Made by a program: the position numbers and the translations under genes. A stretch of DNA of 6,262 nt from an uncultured Lachnospiraceae bacterium (GTDB lineage Bacteria > Bacillota > Clostridia > Lachnospirales > Lachnospiraceae), in the NCBI GenBank assembly GCA_947178465.1, contig CAMWYL010000202.1:1-6262 (forward strand), written 5' to 3'. Numbering within the stretch: the first letter of the stretch is position 1; every line of letters begins with the position of its first letter. A model generated the notes under the pieces. The model searched no databases and had not been told where the DNA came from. It saw only the letters and a list, made by a program, of their open reading frames with translations. Of this stretch, positions 4,358 to 6,262 are shown one piece after another.

Positions 4358-6262
4358 TTATTTTTTCAACATGGCTTTAATTCCCCTGATATAATGTCCG
4401 TTTGCCATTTCCAAAAGACCCCTTGCCAGAGATTCAGACATGGCTCCGCCGGAACTGATTATGGTCGCCCGCAGGGGACAATCCGTGGCACATACCATCA
4501 TCATTTTAAAAGCAGGGTCGGAATAATCCTTTTTTCCGCCAAAGCTTTTGGCGATAATGTTTTCCGTTACCTTATATTGAATCTTCATAATCAAAGAGCT
4601 ATCCTTCATTTCCAGACAGGAATTGTCCATCGTAAACTGCCCTTTTTTCGCTTCGGAAACAATTGCAACAGAATGTCCCATTGCCTTCTCCCATTCCTCC
4701 CGGGTCGGTTTGCCGGAGAGCGTCTCATACCAGCTTCCTGCCTGCCATTCCGGTGCCTTTATAGTCTCTCCCGCAACCTCAAGGAAACCGCGCAGGCGAA
4801 TATCCTGAGAAGAAGCGCCAATCAGTACTTCATAACTTCCGGCCGGCACTTTCCAGTCATCCGCCCAGACTGCGAAGCTGCGGTCATTAAGAGCAAAAGT
4901 AACCTGTCTGCTCTCACCCGGTGCAAGCTCCACACGTGCAAAACCCTTTAATTCCTTAACCGGACGGTGAATCCCGTTCTGTGGCGGCGCAATATATAAC
5001 TGTACGACCTCTGCGCCGGAAACACCACCGGTATTGGTAATGATGACCGTTACCGTACGGTCATGTATCTGCAGATCACTGTAAGTAAATTCCGTATAGC
5101 TCAGCCCATATCCGAACGGAAAACGAACAGCTACACGGGCCTTATCATAATAACGATAGCCCACATAAATGCTTTCCCGATATTCTGCATCTCGTTTTCC
5201 GAAAGTGTCTTTCGATATCACGTCATCATATCGTAACGGCCATGTTTCGGTCAGCTTGCCACCGGGATTTACCTTGCCTGTCAGCAGATTTGCACAAGCC
5301 TGCCCGCCCGCCTGTCCAGATAAGCCCATATAGATGATTGCTTTTACCTGGTCAAACCACGGCAGTTCCATAACGCTTCCCCCTAACAACACTACCACGG
5401 TATTAGGGTTTGCAGCGGCAACCGCTTTAATCATACGGTTATGCCCTTTTGGCATTTTCATGTTTTCACGGTCGAAGCCTTCAGATTCATAACTATCCGG
5501 CAAACCTGCCACGACTACAGCGATTTTTGCCTTCTTCGCCATCTCAACCGCTTTCTGCAAAGCTGCTTTTGTTACCTTACCGTCAGCATCACAGCAGGCG
5601 AAGTACGGCACTTCCGGCAGGGCATCTGTAAGACTCGTCAGTCTGATGGGATTGATATGGCTGGAGCCTGCGCCCTGATAGCGGAAGTTCTTTGCCATAT
5701 CGCCAATCAAAACGATATCTTCCGCCTTAGCCGGAAGGATATGAGAATCATTTTTCAACAGAACCGCGCCCTGTTCCGCAACTGTGCAGGCGAGCCTGTC
5801 ATGGGCAGCTTTATCAAAGCCGCCGCCTTTTTGTATTTTGGAAGAACAAAGCGCCAGACGGATAATCCTTTCTACAGTCGCATCAATGTCTGATTCGGAA
5901 AGTGTTCCGTTCTTAACCGCTTCCAACGCATCCTTTTCCATATACTTTGAGCCTCCGGGCATATTCAGGTCGCACCCTGCCTTGTAGGCTTTCATCCGAT
6001 CACTCAATGCGCCCCAGTCAGTGACTACCATGCCATCGAAGCCCCATTCGCCACGCAGCACATCCGTAAGCAGCCACTTATTGTCGCTGGCATGAACACC
6101 ATTAATTTTATTATAAGAACACATTACTGTGCCGGGCTTACTCTCCTTCACTGTGGTTTCAAAAGGCGCCAGATAAATCTCTCGCATCGCGCGGTCATCC
6201 ACCTGACTGTCGCCATTTTGCCGCTTATATTCCTGATTATTGGCAGCAAAATGCTTCCGGCC
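4358..6262 (-). CDS. Glycoside hydrolase family 3 beta-glucosidase, 5' end missing
   Basis: GH3 enzymes of this layout release terminal beta-linked sugars (glucose, sometimes xylose) from oligosaccharides by a retaining mechanism. The frame is open from base 6262 to TAA at 4358, giving 634 visible residues. The GTG at 6202 is not the start: the 20 codons before it are in frame and carry KHFAANNQE (visible residues 3-11), a conserved GH3 segment. Next come NKINGVHASD, then VTDWGA with the nucleophile Asp at about 82, RYQGAGSSHINP near 194-205, and ESEGFDR near 259-265 whose Glu (~261) is the expected acid/base. FPFGYGLSYTEF lies near 381 and a fibronectin type III-like domain follows (about 405-490). 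About 125 further residues (from WYETLSGKPT) form a C-terminal extension seen in clostridial GH3 enzymes. Missing to the right is the front of the TIM-barrel domain, probably 150-200 residues. No membrane segment is visible, so it is likely cytoplasmic, acting on imported cellobiose-like sugars. Exact substrate is unknown. GC is higher than in the defence genes. Confidence 0.95.
   Translation of the reverse strand, partial: GRKHFAANNQEYKRQNGDSQVDDRAMREIYLAPFETTVKESKPGTVMCSYNKINGVHASDNKWLLTDVLRGEWGFDGMVVTDWGALSDRMKAYKAGCDLNMPGGSKYMEKDALEAVKNGTLSESDIDATVERIIRLALCSSKIQKGGGFDKAAHDRLACTVAEQGAVLLKNDSHILPAKAEDIVLIGDMAKNFRYQGAGSSHINPIRLTSLTDALPEVPYFACCDADGKVTKAALQKAVEMAKKAKIAVVVAGLPDSYESEGFDRENMKMPKGHNRMIKAVAAANPNTVVVLLGGSVMELPWFDQVKAIIYMGLSGQAGGQACANLLTGKVNPGGKLTETWPLRYDDVISKDTFGKRDAEYRESIYVGYRYYDKARVAVRFPFGYGLSYTEFTYSDLQIHDRTVTVIITNTGGVSGAEVVQLYIAPPQNGIHRPVKELKGFARVELAPGESRQVTFALNDRSFAVWADDWKVPAGSYEVLIGASSQDIRLRGFLEVAGETIKAPEWQAGSWYETLSGKPTREEWEKAMGHSVAIVSEAKKGQFTMDNSCLEMKDSSLIMKIQYKVTENIIAKSFGGKKDYSDPAFKMMMVCATDCPLRATIISSGGAMSESLARGLLEMANGHYIRGIKAMLKK

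Noticed and set aside
4394..4951. Plus-strand 185-codon ORF
   Set aside because: It is antisense to the well-conserved GH3 coding sequence, has no ribosome binding site or family likeness, and is a shadow of the GH3 codons.
5441..5893. Plus-strand 150-codon ORF
   Set aside because: It is antisense to the GH3 middle domain, rich in Cys/Arg/Phe as expected from a reversed coding frame, and without start signals.
4358..6202. GH3 gene as a complete 614-aa ORF starting at GTG 6202
   Set aside because: The 20 codons between 6262 and 6203 are in frame, free of stops and encode the conserved KHFAANNQE segment, so the gene runs off the right edge and the GTG is internal.
1..6262. CRISPR array, tRNA, rRNA, insertion sequence or integrase
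   Set aside because: Read on both strands, no regularly spaced repeats, cloverleaf sequence or transposase/recombinase motifs were found.

Overview
The window looks like a piece of a Clostridia-type Firmicutes chromosome, most likely Lachnospiraceae. The reasons are strong Shine-Dalgarno sites before most genes, modest GC with AT-rich accessory genes, and a cytoplasmic-type GH3 beta-glucosidase with a long C-terminal extension. No ribosomal or other taxonomic marker is present, so this is inference. Nearly everything is on the minus strand and reads from right to left. I see no tRNA, rRNA, CRISPR array or transposase.

Right part (4358-6262): the 3' portion of a GH3 beta-glucosidase gene. It is cut by the right edge; the reading frame stays open to base 6262 and includes a KHFA motif upstream of the first apparent start codon. 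About 40 bases past its stop is a long imperfect hairpin followed by a T-run, which I read as its terminator. Middle (3911-4357): a divergent control region. It holds a good minus-strand promoter for the restriction-modification operon and a plus-strand 58-codon ORF (4115-4291) with an excellent ribosome binding site. The octamer AGTACAAT occurs in both putative promoters, facing outward.

Left-centre (904-3910): an operon of a 111-aa helical protein of unknown role, hsdM (adenine methyltransferase subunit) and hsdS (specificity subunit) of a type I restriction-modification system. Gaps are 24 and 28 bases, and each gene has its own Shine-Dalgarno. hsdR is not in the window. Left edge (1-703): the first 234 codons of a reverse transcriptase of the type found in defence islands (DRT/unknown-group-like). 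It has a YGNRL motif and a motif-A-like LDLSRYYYNVD. The catalytic motif C and C-terminus lie outside the window. About 200 AT-rich bases without a gene separate it from hsdS and could hold its promoter or a partner non-coding RNA.

Overall this is an anti-phage defence island, a type I RM system with an RT gene behind hsdS, next to a housekeeping carbohydrate gene. HsdM and HsdS would form the modification enzyme that marks self DNA, and an HsdR partner would be needed for restriction. The RT would be a second, independent or cooperating, defence layer. The most novel material is the RT with its upstream intergenic region, the 111-aa operon leader and the 58-aa divergent ORF.
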